In this document: positions 26,484-34,870 of the stretch, one piece after another
Position numbering within the stretch: the first letter of the stretch is position 1
Layout of the letters: every line of letters begins with the position of its first letter
Source: Bacteroidales bacterium
GTDB lineage: Bacteria; Bacteroidota; Bacteroidia; Bacteroidales; F082
Assembly (NCBI GenBank): GCA_024400305.1
Contig: JAKSMX010000001.1
Location: 124,001 to 188,000 of the forward strand
Length of the DNA: 64,000 bases
Direction: 5' to 3'
Made by a program: the position numbers and the translations under genes
The notes under the pieces: model-generated
Database searches by the model: none
What the model saw: the letters and a program-made list of their open reading frames with translations, nothing else
Told to the model about the DNA's origin: nothing

Positions 26484-28007
26484 ATGAGGTATATAGGTAA
26501 TAAAACCAAATTGTTGGGAGTGATACAAGAGTTTTTTGCCAGCAAAAATATTCTTAACAATGATTTTGTGTTTTGTGATGCATTTTGCGGAACGGCATCT
26601 GTCAGTTCGCACTTCAAAAAATATTACAGAAAGGTTATTGCGAACGACAATCTTTATTTTTCATACGTCATGGCTCAAGCCAGATTAAATGCTAAATCCG
26701 GATGCTTGTTTGAAAAATTAGAAGGAAATCCATTTGACTTGTTGAATATTAATGATGACAATTACAAAGGTGGTTTTGTCTTTGAAAATTATGCGCCGTC
26801 AAAGGGTGGAAGAATGTTCTTCTCGGATGGTAATGCAAGAAAAATAGATTCAATAAGAAACACAATTGACCAATGGTTTGGCGAAGGGAAAATAACGGAA
26901 AGAGAAAAGTATTATCTTGTCGCCAGTTTGTTGGAATCAGTGTCTTTGGTTTCAAATGTGGCGGGGGTCTATGGCGCGTGTTTCAGCTATATTGTCCTGA
27001 GTTATAGCAGTGATGGCATTATTAGTGTCGATTTTATTGAATCATTGCTGAAAAGATACGGCATTGACGGAAGTTTTGATTTGAAGAGAATCCAATACAA
27101 ACGTTATAAGAACGCAATTGCAAATGACAAAGAAAATTTCGAGTATTTGTTTTTTATCGAAAAAAAGCAAAGATGTGAGGTCATATATTCTTCACCATTG
27201 AATTACATTGGCGGAAAATCTGATCTGATACCGTTTCTCAAAAACAATATGCCGTGTAATATCTCCACCTTCTATGATTTATTTGGCGGCGGATTCAACG
27301 TTGGGATTAACTCTGATTCTAATAGTGTCGTTTACAATGACACTAATTTTATTGTCAAAGGACTTATAGAACATATATGTAAATCGGATGTCTCAACATT
27401 CATTTCAGACGTTGAAAAAGTGATAATGAAAAACGGGTTGTCTAAAAACGCCAAGGATGAATATGTTTCATTTAGAGGGAAATATAACTCAATAAAGTTG
27501 GAATCAAGAAGTTACACTGACTTGTTTGTGCTTGTGCTGTTCGGATTCCAACAACAAATACGATTTAACTCAAACTACGATTATAACAATCCTGTCGGAA
27601 TGGCAGGCTACAACGACAGAATCAAGGAAAAACTTGTATCATTCTCCAATCATGCCAAAACCAAAAACATAAAGTATTTCAGTGATGATTTTGAAATTTT
27701 TTATGATATGATAACATCCGAAGATTTTGTATATATAGACCCGCCATATCTTATCACACTCGGGAGCTATAATGATGGGAGAAGAGGTTTTAATGGATGG
27801 GATGAAAAAGAGGAAATCAGATTGCTGAATTTTATTAATCGTTTAAGTGCCAAAGGCGTGAGATTCATGCTTTCAAACGTCTTGATTCATAATGGTAAAG
27901 AAAACAGCATCTTAAGACAATGGATTTATGATAATGGCTATAATGTGATTTCGCTTGATTATAGCATCAGAAGCAAACGCAATGAGATAATAGTTGTAAA
28001 TTATTGA
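26484..28007 (+). CDS. Fused two-domain D12 adenine-N6 DNA methyltransferase, first domain lacking DPPY
   Basis: 507 aa. Domain 1 (residues 1 to ~230) starts MRYIGNKTKLL with an AdoMet motif DAFCGT at 32-37, but around residues 163-170 it jumps from the VSNVAGVYGAC segment to IVLSYSSDGIIS, which in the family normally lies after the DPPY catalytic block. About 100 residues, including DPPY, are therefore absent. Domain 2 (~235-507) is complete: NYIGGKSDLIPFL, motif I YDLFGGGFNVGI near 264-275, and DPPY at 419-422. Methylates adenine in the site of the partner nuclease. The two-domain plan recalls M.FokI. AT-rich compared with flanking core genes. Three bases from the HNH gene. Confidence 0.8.
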   Translation: MRYIGNKTKLLGVIQEFFASKNILNNDFVFCDAFCGTASVSSHFKKYYRKVIANDNLYFSYVMAQARLNAKSGCLFEKLEGNPFDLLNINDDNYKGGFVFENYAPSKGGRMFFSDGNARKIDSIRNTIDQWFGEGKITEREKYYLVASLLESVSLVSNVAGVYGACFSYIVLSYSSDGIISVDFIESLLKRYGIDGSFDLKRIQYKRYKNAIANDKENFEYLFFIEKKQRCEVIYSSPLNYIGGKSDLIPFLKNNMPCNISTFYDLFGGGFNVGINSDSNSVVYNDTNFIVKGLIEHICKSDVSTFISDVEKVIMKNGLSKNAKDEYVSFRGKYNSIKLESRSYTDLFVLVLFGFQQQIRFNSNYDYNNPVGMAGYNDRIKEKLVSFSNHAKTKNIKYFSDDFEIFYDMITSEDFVYIDPPYLITLGSYNDGRRGFNGWDEKEEIRLLNFINRLSAKGVRFMLSNVLIHNGKENSILRQWIYDNGYNVISLDYSIRSKRNEIIVVNY

Positions 28008-28010
28008 ATC

Positions 28011-29144
28011 ATGAAAACATTCATTAAGGAAAAATACAAGTCCGACTTTACACGTGATGTCATAGAGTGTATTCTCAAATCAATGTCAAAACACGCCGAA
28101 TACAGCGTATGTTATGAAGAAGGCTACGGACATCATCTTGTTGTCGAAGAAAATGAAAAAAGAACATACGTTATACTAAGCCGTGAGGTTGCAGACGGCA
28201 GAAATGCTTTTCTTGCGCAGTATATTCCGACGGTGTTATATCAATACATCAAAGACAAATCGAAAAAGAAGAATATTTGTGTCTATCTGCAAGATGTATC
28301 TTCAAAAGCTAAAACATCATTCAACATTGATACATACCGAAGCATTAAAACATTAGGTTTGAAAATTGTAAATGAGAAAGAATTGAATGTGGGTGGCATA
28401 TCGCCTTATGGCAGTTTTTGTGAGTGGAAAAATGCGAAAATGCAAAGGCAGTCGAAAAATCCCGCAAATCAATCTTCGTATGCTATAGACGAAGATGACG
28501 AGATTGTGGTTTACGGAAAACTCTTTGGAGCAAATGGAAAAGAAAGTGTTTTAACAGCATGTCAATTGTCAAAAATAGCCCAAAAGGAGGGGAAGTCTGC
28601 CAAATACATACCTGTAAAAGAACATGACACAACACAAATTGGTTGTAATGACAGGGATTTGCTTGATTATTACGGAGTTAGAATTGACCGAGATTATATT
28701 GTGGTCAATAATCAAGTGTCAATAACTGCTAAATCGACATGCAGACATCAGGATTTGTTCAGATACAATCTTTTGCAAAAATATGGCTATAAAAAATGTT
28801 GTCTGTGCGATTGTGACATAGAATCAAACATTATTGCGTCTCATATCCATAGAATTACCGATATTGACAATTCAAAACTCCCTGAAGAGGAGAAACGCAG
28901 GGAAGCGGTTGACGCAGATAATGGATTGTGGCTCTGTGCAAATCACGACAAAATGTTTGAATATGGCATAGTGACATTGAAAATCAATGGCGAGGTCGTG
29001 ATAAATGAGGTGGAACTTAAAGACTCTCAGATTAAATATGTCAGGTCAATAACGGACATGTCGGTGAAAAAGGATATTATTTCAAAGGCATTTGTCGAAT
29101 ATCTGAAAATTCACAACAGACGTGTCAGACTTGGCAATGATTGA
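28011..29144 (+). CDS. HNH restriction endonuclease
   Basis: 377 aa. The C-terminal part carries a zinc-supported HNH (beta-beta-alpha-metal) nuclease: a Cys pair in KCCLCDCD, the catalytic His in IIASHIHRITD, then DADNGLWLCANHDKMFEYG. The first ~250 residues are unlike anything I recognise and probably bind the target DNA. Starts 3 bases after the methyltransferase stop, so the pair forms a type II-like restriction-modification operon with the methylase first. AT-rich, suggesting lateral acquisition. Some HNH proteins serve in other defence types, but the tight pairing with an adenine methylase makes a cognate restriction enzyme most likely. Confidence 0.8.
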   Translation: MKTFIKEKYKSDFTRDVIECILKSMSKHAEYSVCYEEGYGHHLVVEENEKRTYVILSREVADGRNAFLAQYIPTVLYQYIKDKSKKKNICVYLQDVSSKAKTSFNIDTYRSIKTLGLKIVNEKELNVGGISPYGSFCEWKNAKMQRQSKNPANQSSYAIDEDDEIVVYGKLFGANGKESVLTACQLSKIAQKEGKSAKYIPVKEHDTTQIGCNDRDLLDYYGVRIDRDYIVVNNQVSITAKSTCRHQDLFRYNLLQKYGYKKCCLCDCDIESNIIASHIHRITDIDNSKLPEEEKRREAVDADNGLWLCANHDKMFEYGIVTLKINGEVVINEVELKDSQIKYVRSITDMSVKKDIISKAFVEYLKIHNRRVRLGND

Positions 29145-29166
29145 CGTGCGCTGTTTTATCGTCCTC

Positions 29167-29188
29167 GCTATATGTTCAATCATATAGC
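29167..29188. terminator. Small palindromic hairpin after the HNH gene
   Basis: Gctatatg (29167-29174) pairs perfectly with catatagc (29181-29188). No T-run follows, so a terminator role is uncertain. Nothing else is seen between here and the trpS promoter. Confidence 0.4.
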
Positions 29189-29378
29189 ACACGGAATACA
29201 GATCGTTGAATGTAATCTTTGGTATGAGAAGTATATGTTGCTCACAGTTCGTATGATGTCATGTATTAAATTTTGCAAAAATACACTTTTCCGAAACATA
29301 AGACATGGATTTTGTCGAAATTTTCTGATGAAAAACAAATTTCTCCGATTACGGTTTCCAACACTACAAACTTTTTTG

Positions 29379-29386
29379 TATTTTTG
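29379..29386 (+). promoter_or_regulatory. -7 box of trpS
   Basis: TATTTTTG, 19 bases before the trpS ATG at 29405. It supports 29405 over the TTG at 29399. Confidence 0.6.
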
Positions 29387-29404
29387 CAGGTTTAAAAATT
29401 GAAT

Positions 29405-30403
29405 ATGAAAGAGACAGTACTCAGCGGCATCAGGCCGACAGGAAATTTGCACCTTGGCAACTACTTCGGTGCGGTGAAGAACTTCATCCGCCTTCAGGAT
29501 AACTACAACTGCTATTTCTTTATAGCTGATTATCATTCACTTACAACACATCCGCATCCCGATGACCTTCACGGAAGGGTTCGTCAGATTTTAGTCGAAT
29601 ACCTCGCAGCGGGCGTTGACCCGGAGAAGGCGACGCTGTACGTGCAGAGCGACGTGCCGGAGGTGCTGGAGCTTTATCTTTTCCTGAACATGAACGCCTA
29701 CATCGGTGAGCTTGAACGCGTTACGACATTCAAGGAGAAGGTGCGCAAGCAGCCCGACAACGTCAACGCCGGACTCCTCACCTACCCGACCTTGATGGCC
29801 GCCGACATCCTCATCCACCGCTCGAACTACGTGCCCGTGGGCAAAGACCAGGAACAGAACCTCGAGAAAGCCCGCGACTTCGCCGGACGTTTCAACAACA
29901 TCTACGGAGTGGAATACTTCCCGATTCCGCAGGCGTTCAACTTTGGAAACCAATTGGTTAAAGTGCCAGGCCTCGACGGAAACGGCAAGATGGGCAAGAG
30001 CGAAGGCGAAGGCAATGCCATCTTTTTGGCCGAAGACGACGCCTCCATCCGCAAGAAAGTGATGCGCGCCAAGACCGACAGCGGCCCGACAGAGATGAAC
30101 CAGGAGAAGCCGGAGGCCATCCAGAACCTCTTCCAACTCATGAGCATCGTCTCGACACCCGACACGGTGAAATTCTTCGACGACGCCTACAACAACATGA
30201 CAGTCCGATACGGCGACATGAAGAAACAACTCGCCGAAGACATGATAAAATTCGTCACCCCGATACGCGAACGCATCCGCGAAATCGACGCCAACGACGA
30301 CTATATTAATAAGGTGGCGCGCATGGGAGCCGAGAAAGCCCGCGAAAGCGCAGCCAAGACGGTGAAGGAAGTCAGGGAGATAATCGGCTTCAAACCGTTC
30401 TAA
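29405..30403 (+). CDS. trpS: Tryptophanyl-tRNA synthetase
   Basis: 332 aa class I synthetase. The HIGH-like motif is HLGN in SGIRPTGNLHLGNYFGAVKN; the KMSKS-like motif is GKMGKSEG. Also conserved: MAADILIHRSNYVPVGKDQ. Charges tRNA-Trp in the cytosol. The ATG at 29405 (MKETVLSGI) is preferred over the TTG two codons earlier. Own promoter, no operon partner upstream; hflX follows after 78 bases filled with a microrepeat. Confidence 0.96.
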   Translation: MKETVLSGIRPTGNLHLGNYFGAVKNFIRLQDNYNCYFFIADYHSLTTHPHPDDLHGRVRQILVEYLAAGVDPEKATLYVQSDVPEVLELYLFLNMNAYIGELERVTTFKEKVRKQPDNVNAGLLTYPTLMAADILIHRSNYVPVGKDQEQNLEKARDFAGRFNNIYGVEYFPIPQAFNFGNQLVKVPGLDGNGKMGKSEGEGNAIFLAEDDASIRKKVMRAKTDSGPTEMNQEKPEAIQNLFQLMSIVSTPDTVKFFDDAYNNMTVRYGDMKKQLAEDMIKFVTPIRERIREIDANDDYINKVARMGAEKARESAAKTVKEVREIIGFKPF

Positions 30404-30410
30404 GAGAAAT

Positions 30411-30470
30411 GGTTTCAGGTGTTTCATACTGAAACTTTGAAACTTCTGAAACTTTGAAACTTTGAAACAA
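30411..30470. repeat. GAAACTTT microrepeat between trpS and hflX
   Basis: At least four imperfect copies of gaaactttgaaactt with a facing partial inverse (gtttcaggtgtttcat), so the RNA can fold. Same unit, opposite strand, as at 25862-25910. Confidence 0.65.
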
Positions 30471-30481
30471 TAAAAACTACT

Positions 30482-31672
30482 ATGGGCGAAATGATCAGTC
30501 ACGAGAAAGTCCCGGAACGCGCGGTGCTCGTCGCCGTCAGCACCCACGAGCAGAACAAAGAGAAGACGGAAGAATATCTCGACGAGCTTGAGTTCCTTTT
30601 GGAGACCGCAGGCGGAGTCACCGTGGGACGTTTCATCCAGCCCCTCGACCGGCCCAACAGCGTGACATATCTCGGTTCCGGAAAACTTGAGGAGCTGCAT
30701 CAGTACATCAAGACGGAGAACATCGACATGGCCATCTTCGACGATGAGCTGAGCGCGACGCAGATCCGCAACCTTGAGAAAGAACTCGAATGCCGCATCT
30801 TAGACAGAACCAACCTCATCTTGGACATCTTCGCAAAGAACGCGAAGACGGCATACGCCAAGACACAGGTGGAACTCGCCCAATATCAATACATGCTTCC
30901 CCGCCTGACGCGAATGTGGACGCACCTCGAACGTCAGCGCGGCGGCATCGGGATGCGCGGCCCAGGCGAGACACAGATCGAGACCGACCGCAAGATAATA
31001 CGCGACAAAATCGCCTTGCTGAAGGAGAAACTCAAAGAAATCGACATGCAGAAGTCGGTGCAACGCAAGAACCGCCAGCAACTCGTGCGCGTCGCGCTCG
31101 TCGGCTACACCAACGTCGGCAAGTCAACAATAATGAACATGTTGAGCAAAAGCGACGTGTTCGCCGAAAACAAACTCTTCGCGACTTTGGACACCACGGT
31201 GCGAAAAGTCGTCATAGACAACCTGCCGTTCCTGCTGTCAGACACCGTCGGTTTCATCCGCAAGCTGCCGACACAGCTCATCGAGTCGTTCAAGTCAACA
31301 CTCGACGAAGTGAGAGAGTCGGACATATTGCTCCATGTCGTTGACATCTCGCACCCCGATTTCGAGTCGCAGATTGAGACGGTAAGCCAGACGTTGAGCG
31401 AAATCGGAGCCGGTGACAAGAAAGTCATAATGATTTTCAACAAGATAGATGCATATCAACACGAAGTGAAAGAGGAAGACGACCTCACTCCGGCAACGAA
31501 ACGCAACTACACGCTCGACGACTGGAAGAAGACATGGATGGCGAAGGGCAGCCCATGCATCTTCATCTCGGCGAAAGACAAAGAAAACTACCAGGAGTTC
31601 AGGGACTTGCTTTATCACGAAATCAAAGATATGCACGCCTTGAAATATCCTTTCGACAACTTCCTTTATTAA
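30482..31672 (+). CDS. hflX: Ribosome-associated GTPase HflX
   Basis: 396 aa. N-terminal HflX domain (about residues 20-190; LDRPNSVTYLGSGKLEEL, then RGGIGMRGPGETQIETDRK) and a G domain with G1 GYTNVGKST, G3 DTVGFIRKLP and G4 NKID. Splits stalled or heat-damaged ribosomes in other bacteria. The ATG at 30482 (MGEMISHEKVPER) is the first available. tatD follows 11 bases after the stop, probably in the same transcript. Confidence 0.95.
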   Translation: MGEMISHEKVPERAVLVAVSTHEQNKEKTEEYLDELEFLLETAGGVTVGRFIQPLDRPNSVTYLGSGKLEELHQYIKTENIDMAIFDDELSATQIRNLEKELECRILDRTNLILDIFAKNAKTAYAKTQVELAQYQYMLPRLTRMWTHLERQRGGIGMRGPGETQIETDRKIIRDKIALLKEKLKEIDMQKSVQRKNRQQLVRVALVGYTNVGKSTIMNMLSKSDVFAENKLFATLDTTVRKVVIDNLPFLLSDTVGFIRKLPTQLIESFKSTLDEVRESDILLHVVDISHPDFESQIETVSQTLSEIGAGDKKVIMIFNKIDAYQHEVKEEDDLTPATKRNYTLDDWKKTWMAKGSPCIFISAKDKENYQEFRDLLYHEIKDMHALKYPFDNFLY

Positions 31673-31683
31673 AACATAAAGTC

Positions 31684-32517
31684 ATGATTATCAACACACA
31701 TTGCCACATTTATGACGAAGCGTTCGACGCTGACCGCGAGGAAGTGTTCCAGCGCGCGCTCGATGCCGGTGTGGGAATGTTGCTGCTTCCGAACACCGAT
31801 GAACTTTCAATAAAGCCGATGATGGATTTCTACGATAAACATCCTGACAACGTGAGAGTTATGATGGGTCTTCATCCAGAATCGGTGAAAGAAGACTACA
31901 TGAGACATCTTGGCGTGATTGAGAACACTCTCAACTCCCAACTCTCGACTCTTAACTCCGACTTGGTCGGTATCGGCGAAATCGGTTTGGATTTCTATTG
32001 GGACAGAACCTTTGAAAAACAGCAGGTTGACGTTCTGCACGAGCAGCTGAAATGGGCGAAGGAGCTCAATCTTCCGGTTTCCGTTCACACGAGAAATGCG
32101 TTTCCAGAGATGTTCAAGGTCATCGACAACGAGCAGGACGGACGGTTGAGAGGCGTGATGCACTGTTTCAACGGCACTTTTGACGAGGCGAAGACTGCGT
32201 TGTCGTACGGGTTCGCACTCGGCATCGGGGGCGTGATAACATACAAAAACTGTTTCGTGAGAGATTTCCTGAACGAGATACCTTTGGAATCAATCGTTTT
32301 GGAGACCGACGACCCGTATCTGCCGCCGGTGCCGTATCGCGGCAAGCGCAACGAACCCGCTTACATCGTGAAGACGGCGGAGAAAGTGGCGGAGATTTAC
32401 AATCTGACATTAGACGAAATTATAGATAAAACTACTGAAAACGCTTCGGCGTTGTTTAAAGTGCCCGCAGGGCACTACCTGAATAGCCGAGTACATGGAA
32501 CATGTGCCCGGATTTGA
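31684..32517 (+). CDS. tatD: TatD-family metal-dependent DNase, with repeat-derived insertion and tail
   Basis: 277 aa from the ATG at 31684 (MIINTHCHIYDEAFDADREE), a little longer than the usual 255-260. Metal-binding motifs: HCH at the N-terminus, IGEIGLDFYW, VSVHTRNAF, GVMHCFNGTFDEA, and LETDDPYLPPVPYRGKRNEP. Two oddities: residues about 80-93 (NTLNSQLSTLNSDL) are encoded by an in-frame copy of the gttaagag-type microrepeat, and the last ~17 residues come from palindromic, REP-like DNA. Both lie outside the catalytic motifs. Follows hflX closely. Confidence 0.9.
   Translation: MIINTHCHIYDEAFDADREEVFQRALDAGVGMLLLPNTDELSIKPMMDFYDKHPDNVRVMMGLHPESVKEDYMRHLGVIENTLNSQLSTLNSDLVGIGEIGLDFYWDRTFEKQQVDVLHEQLKWAKELNLPVSVHTRNAFPEMFKVIDNEQDGRLRGVMHCFNGTFDEAKTALSYGFALGIGGVITYKNCFVRDFLNEIPLESIVLETDDPYLPPVPYRGKRNEPAYIVKTAEKVAEIYNLTLDEIIDKTTENASALFKVPAGHYLNSRVHGTCARI
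31922..31962. repeat. Microrepeat copy inside tatD
   Basis: On the minus strand this reads ggagttaagagtcgagagtt and so on, matching intergenic units such as those at 1251-1283 and 33570-33600. In the tatD frame it encodes NTLNSQLSTLNSDL. Confidence 0.6.
32458..32515. repeat. REP-like palindromes at the 3' end of tatD
   Basis: Agtgccc-gca-gggcact forms a 7-bp stem at 32459-32475, and acatg-gaa-catgt forms a second one further on. The arrangement resembles Bacteroidota REP sequences and extends the tatD reading frame. Confidence 0.55.
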
Positions 32518-32535
32518 AAATTAAAATTAAAAATT

Positions 32536-33561
32536 ATGAGAAATTCAATTTTGGTTTTATATACCGGAGGCACGATTGGGATGATGAAAGACCCTGCGAC
32601 GGGGAGCCTCGTGCCGTTCGATTTCGGTAACATCTACGACCACCTGCCTGTCCTGCGCAACCTCGAATACGGCATTGATTTCTATCCTTTTGAGCATCTC
32701 ATCGACTCGTCGAACATGACCCCGGATTTCTGGGTCTCGTTGGCAGAGAAGATTGAAGAGAACTATGAGAAATATGACGGTTTCGTTGTGTTGCACGGTT
32801 CTGACACAATGGCTTACAGTGCATCGGCGTTGAGTTTCATGCTTGAGAACCTCAGCAAGCCAGTGGTCTTCACCGGCTCGCAGCTGCCGATGGGGATGGT
32901 GAGAAGCGACGGGCGCGAGAACTTCATCGCGGCCATCGAGATCGCGGCGGCGAAAGACCAGGACGGAATGCCTTGCGTCCCGGAAGTCAGCATCTTCTTT
33001 GAAAACCAACTGCTCAGGGGCAACAGATCGACGAAGCACAACGCCGAGCATTTCAACGCGTTCACGACAGGAAACTACCCGACGCTCGCCGATGTCGGCA
33101 TCAAGATAAAATTCAACAGGGAATACATCAGCAAGCCGGGCGGTGGAAATCTCATCGTACACAAAAATTTTGACAGAAACGTCGGCATTCTGAAGCTCTT
33201 CCCCGGCATCACGCCGGAGTTCGTGCGGCACACGCTGCACACACCGGGGCTGAAAGGCGTAATCATGGAGACCTTCGGCTCCGGCAACGCGCCGACGACG
33301 GAATGGTTCATCGACAGCCTGAAGGAAGCCATCGACAACGGGCTCATTATATATAATGTGACGCAGTGCAAGTCGGGGTCGGTGGAGATGGGACGTTACG
33401 AGACGAGCCTTGACCTCGACAGGATCGGAGTGATAAGCGGGCATGACATAACAACGGAGTCGGCGTTGGCGAAGATGATGTATCTCATCGGCGAAGGCCT
33501 TGACAGGAAAAACATTGAACACTATTTGCAGACACCTTTGAGGGGAGAAATGACGGTTTAG
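32536..33561 (+). CDS. ansA: Type I L-asparaginase
   Basis: 341 aa cytosolic enzyme hydrolysing asparagine to aspartate and ammonia. First catalytic Thr in LVLYTGGTIGMM, second in VVLHGSDTMAYSASALSF, then VVFTGSQLPMG with the active-site region, and SVEMGRYETSLDL near the C-terminus, as in the AnsA type. No signal peptide, which separates it from periplasmic type II enzymes. Starts 18 bases after tatD; likely co-transcribed. Confidence 0.94.
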   Translation: MRNSILVLYTGGTIGMMKDPATGSLVPFDFGNIYDHLPVLRNLEYGIDFYPFEHLIDSSNMTPDFWVSLAEKIEENYEKYDGFVVLHGSDTMAYSASALSFMLENLSKPVVFTGSQLPMGMVRSDGRENFIAAIEIAAAKDQDGMPCVPEVSIFFENQLLRGNRSTKHNAEHFNAFTTGNYPTLADVGIKIKFNREYISKPGGGNLIVHKNFDRNVGILKLFPGITPEFVRHTLHTPGLKGVIMETFGSGNAPTTEWFIDSLKEAIDNGLIIYNVTQCKSGSVEMGRYETSLDLDRIGVISGHDITTESALAKMMYLIGEGLDRKNIEHYLQTPLRGEMTV

Positions 33562-33569
33562 GCAGCGAA

Positions 33570-33625
33570 AAATTGAAAGTTGGAAGTTAAAAGTTAAGAG
33601 ATAAAAGAGGAAAGAGCAAAAGAGT
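33570..33625. repeat. Microrepeat after ansA
   Basis: Degenerate units gaaagttggaagttaaaagttaagagataaaagag follow the ansA stop; a similar unit appears in tatD and at 1251. The remaining DNA up to the tRNA promoter shows no gene. Confidence 0.55.
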
Positions 33626-33743
33626 GATGAAATATGAAAACAAAAAACAACAATGATTCGCAGCCTATTCATTTGATAATGCAACATTTAGAAAAAACAG
33701 GAGCAAAATTTTTGAAAAAAGATATTTTGTTTCAAAATAAATG

Positions 33744-33773
33744 TTGTTCCTAAAGAAAAAATGTGTAATTTTG
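33744..33773 (+). promoter_or_regulatory. Promoter of tRNA-Ser
   Basis: TAATTTTG at 33766-33773 and TTG at 33744-33746, 22 bases start to start; the tRNA begins 33 bases after the -7 box. Confidence 0.65.
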
Positions 33774-33806
33774 ACACGATTTTTTACGGGCTGGAAAAAG
33801 GCGTCC

Positions 33807-33894
33807 GGAGAGATGTCCGAGTGGTTTAAGGAGCACGCCTGGAAAGTGTGTATACTCCAAAAGGGTATCGCGGGTTCGAATCCCGCTCTCTCCG
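33807..33894 (+). tRNA. tRNA-Ser (GGA anticodon)
   Basis: Acceptor ggagaga (33807-33813) pairs with tctctcc (33887-33893), discriminator G at 33894. The anticodon stem cacgc/gtgtg encloses loop ctggaaa, giving anticodon GGA. A long variable arm (actccaaaagggt region) marks a class II tRNA, and the T arm is gcggg-ttcgaat-cccgc. CCA is not encoded. Confidence 0.96.
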
Positions 33895-33986
33895 CAAAAA
33901 AAGAGAATTTGAATAAGGTTAAATTAAGTTAAATAAAAGAAAATCAATTAAATCAACAAAAAAAGTAGTAATCAACATTTCACATC

Positions 33987-34847
33987 ATGAAAAAGTTATT
34001 TGCTTTGTTAACAGTTGCGGGTTTCCTGACATTCGGGATCAGCAACGCACTTCTTGCACAAGAAGAGAACGCACAACCAGCTGAAGCTCAGACAGAACAA
34101 GTCGCCGAGGCTCCAGCAGAACAAGTCGAAGAAGCCGTTGAGGCTCCAGCTGCAGCACCAGTAGAAGAAGTTGCTCCAGTCCAGACAAATCCATTGGCAG
34201 CACCTGAAACAGATGCTACATTCCACGAAGTCTTGAAGAAACAGTTCATCGATGGTGGCTGGGGCTTCATGAGCGTCATTCTGTTAATCTTGGTTCTCGG
34301 TTTGGCAGTGTCAATCGAAAGAATCATCTATTTAACATTAAGCACAACAAACACAAAGAAACTTCTTGCCGAACTCGAAGCAACACTCAACAGAGGTGGC
34401 ATCGAAAAGGCGAAAGAGCTCTGCCGTAACACACGCGGTCCTGTCGCAAGCATTTTCTATCAGGGTCTCATGCGCTACAACGACGGTCTTGAAGAAGTCG
34501 AGAAATCAATCGTTTCCTACGGTTCAGTCATGACAGGCAACCTTGAAAGCGGCGCGAGCTGGATTTCACTGTTCATCGCCTTGGGACCTATGTTGGGATT
34601 CATGGGTACTGTTATCGGTATGATCGCCGCATTCGACGCTATCGCAGCAGCAGGCGACATCAGCCCGACAGTCGTCGCAGGCGGTATGAAGGTCGCTCTT
34701 TTGACAACAGTGTTCGGTCTTATCGTCGCTGTCATCCTTCAGATCTGCTACAACTTCATCCTCAACAAGATTGAAGGTATCGTCAACGACATGGAAGATT
34801 CATCAATCACTTTCATGGATCTGCTCCACGCATTTTCAAAGAAATAA
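33987..34847 (+). CDS. exbB: ExbB/TolQ-family proton channel with Ala/Glu/Pro-rich N-terminal extension
   Basis: 286 aa. After a signal-like N-terminus (MKKLFALLTVAGFLTFGISN) comes about 50 residues of low-complexity Ala-Glu-Pro-Gln, then three membrane segments (near 90-112, 190-215 and 232-260) with ISLFIALGPMLGFMGTVIGM, the MotA/TolQ/ExbB signature. Forms the inner-membrane proton channel energising TonB-type outer-membrane transport. First gene of a four-gene operon ending at 36363. The extension is typical of Bacteroidota ExbB. Confidence 0.93.
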   Translation: MKKLFALLTVAGFLTFGISNALLAQEENAQPAEAQTEQVAEAPAEQVEEAVEAPAAAPVEEVAPVQTNPLAAPETDATFHEVLKKQFIDGGWGFMSVILLILVLGLAVSIERIIYLTLSTTNTKKLLAELEATLNRGGIEKAKELCRNTRGPVASIFYQGLMRYNDGLEEVEKSIVSYGSVMTGNLESGASWISLFIALGPMLGFMGTVIGMIAAFDAIAAAGDISPTVVAGGMKVALLTTVFGLIVAVILQICYNFILNKIEGIVNDMEDSSITFMDLLHAFSKK

Positions 34848-34870
34848 TAAACTAACAAAATAGAAAAATC

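Noticed and set aside
29591-30700. 369-codon minus-strand ORF across trpS and hflX
   Set aside because: Antisense shadow of two unmistakable genes.
32557-33687. 376-codon minus-strand ORF
   Set aside because: Antisense to ansA; part of it reads the microrepeat after ansA.
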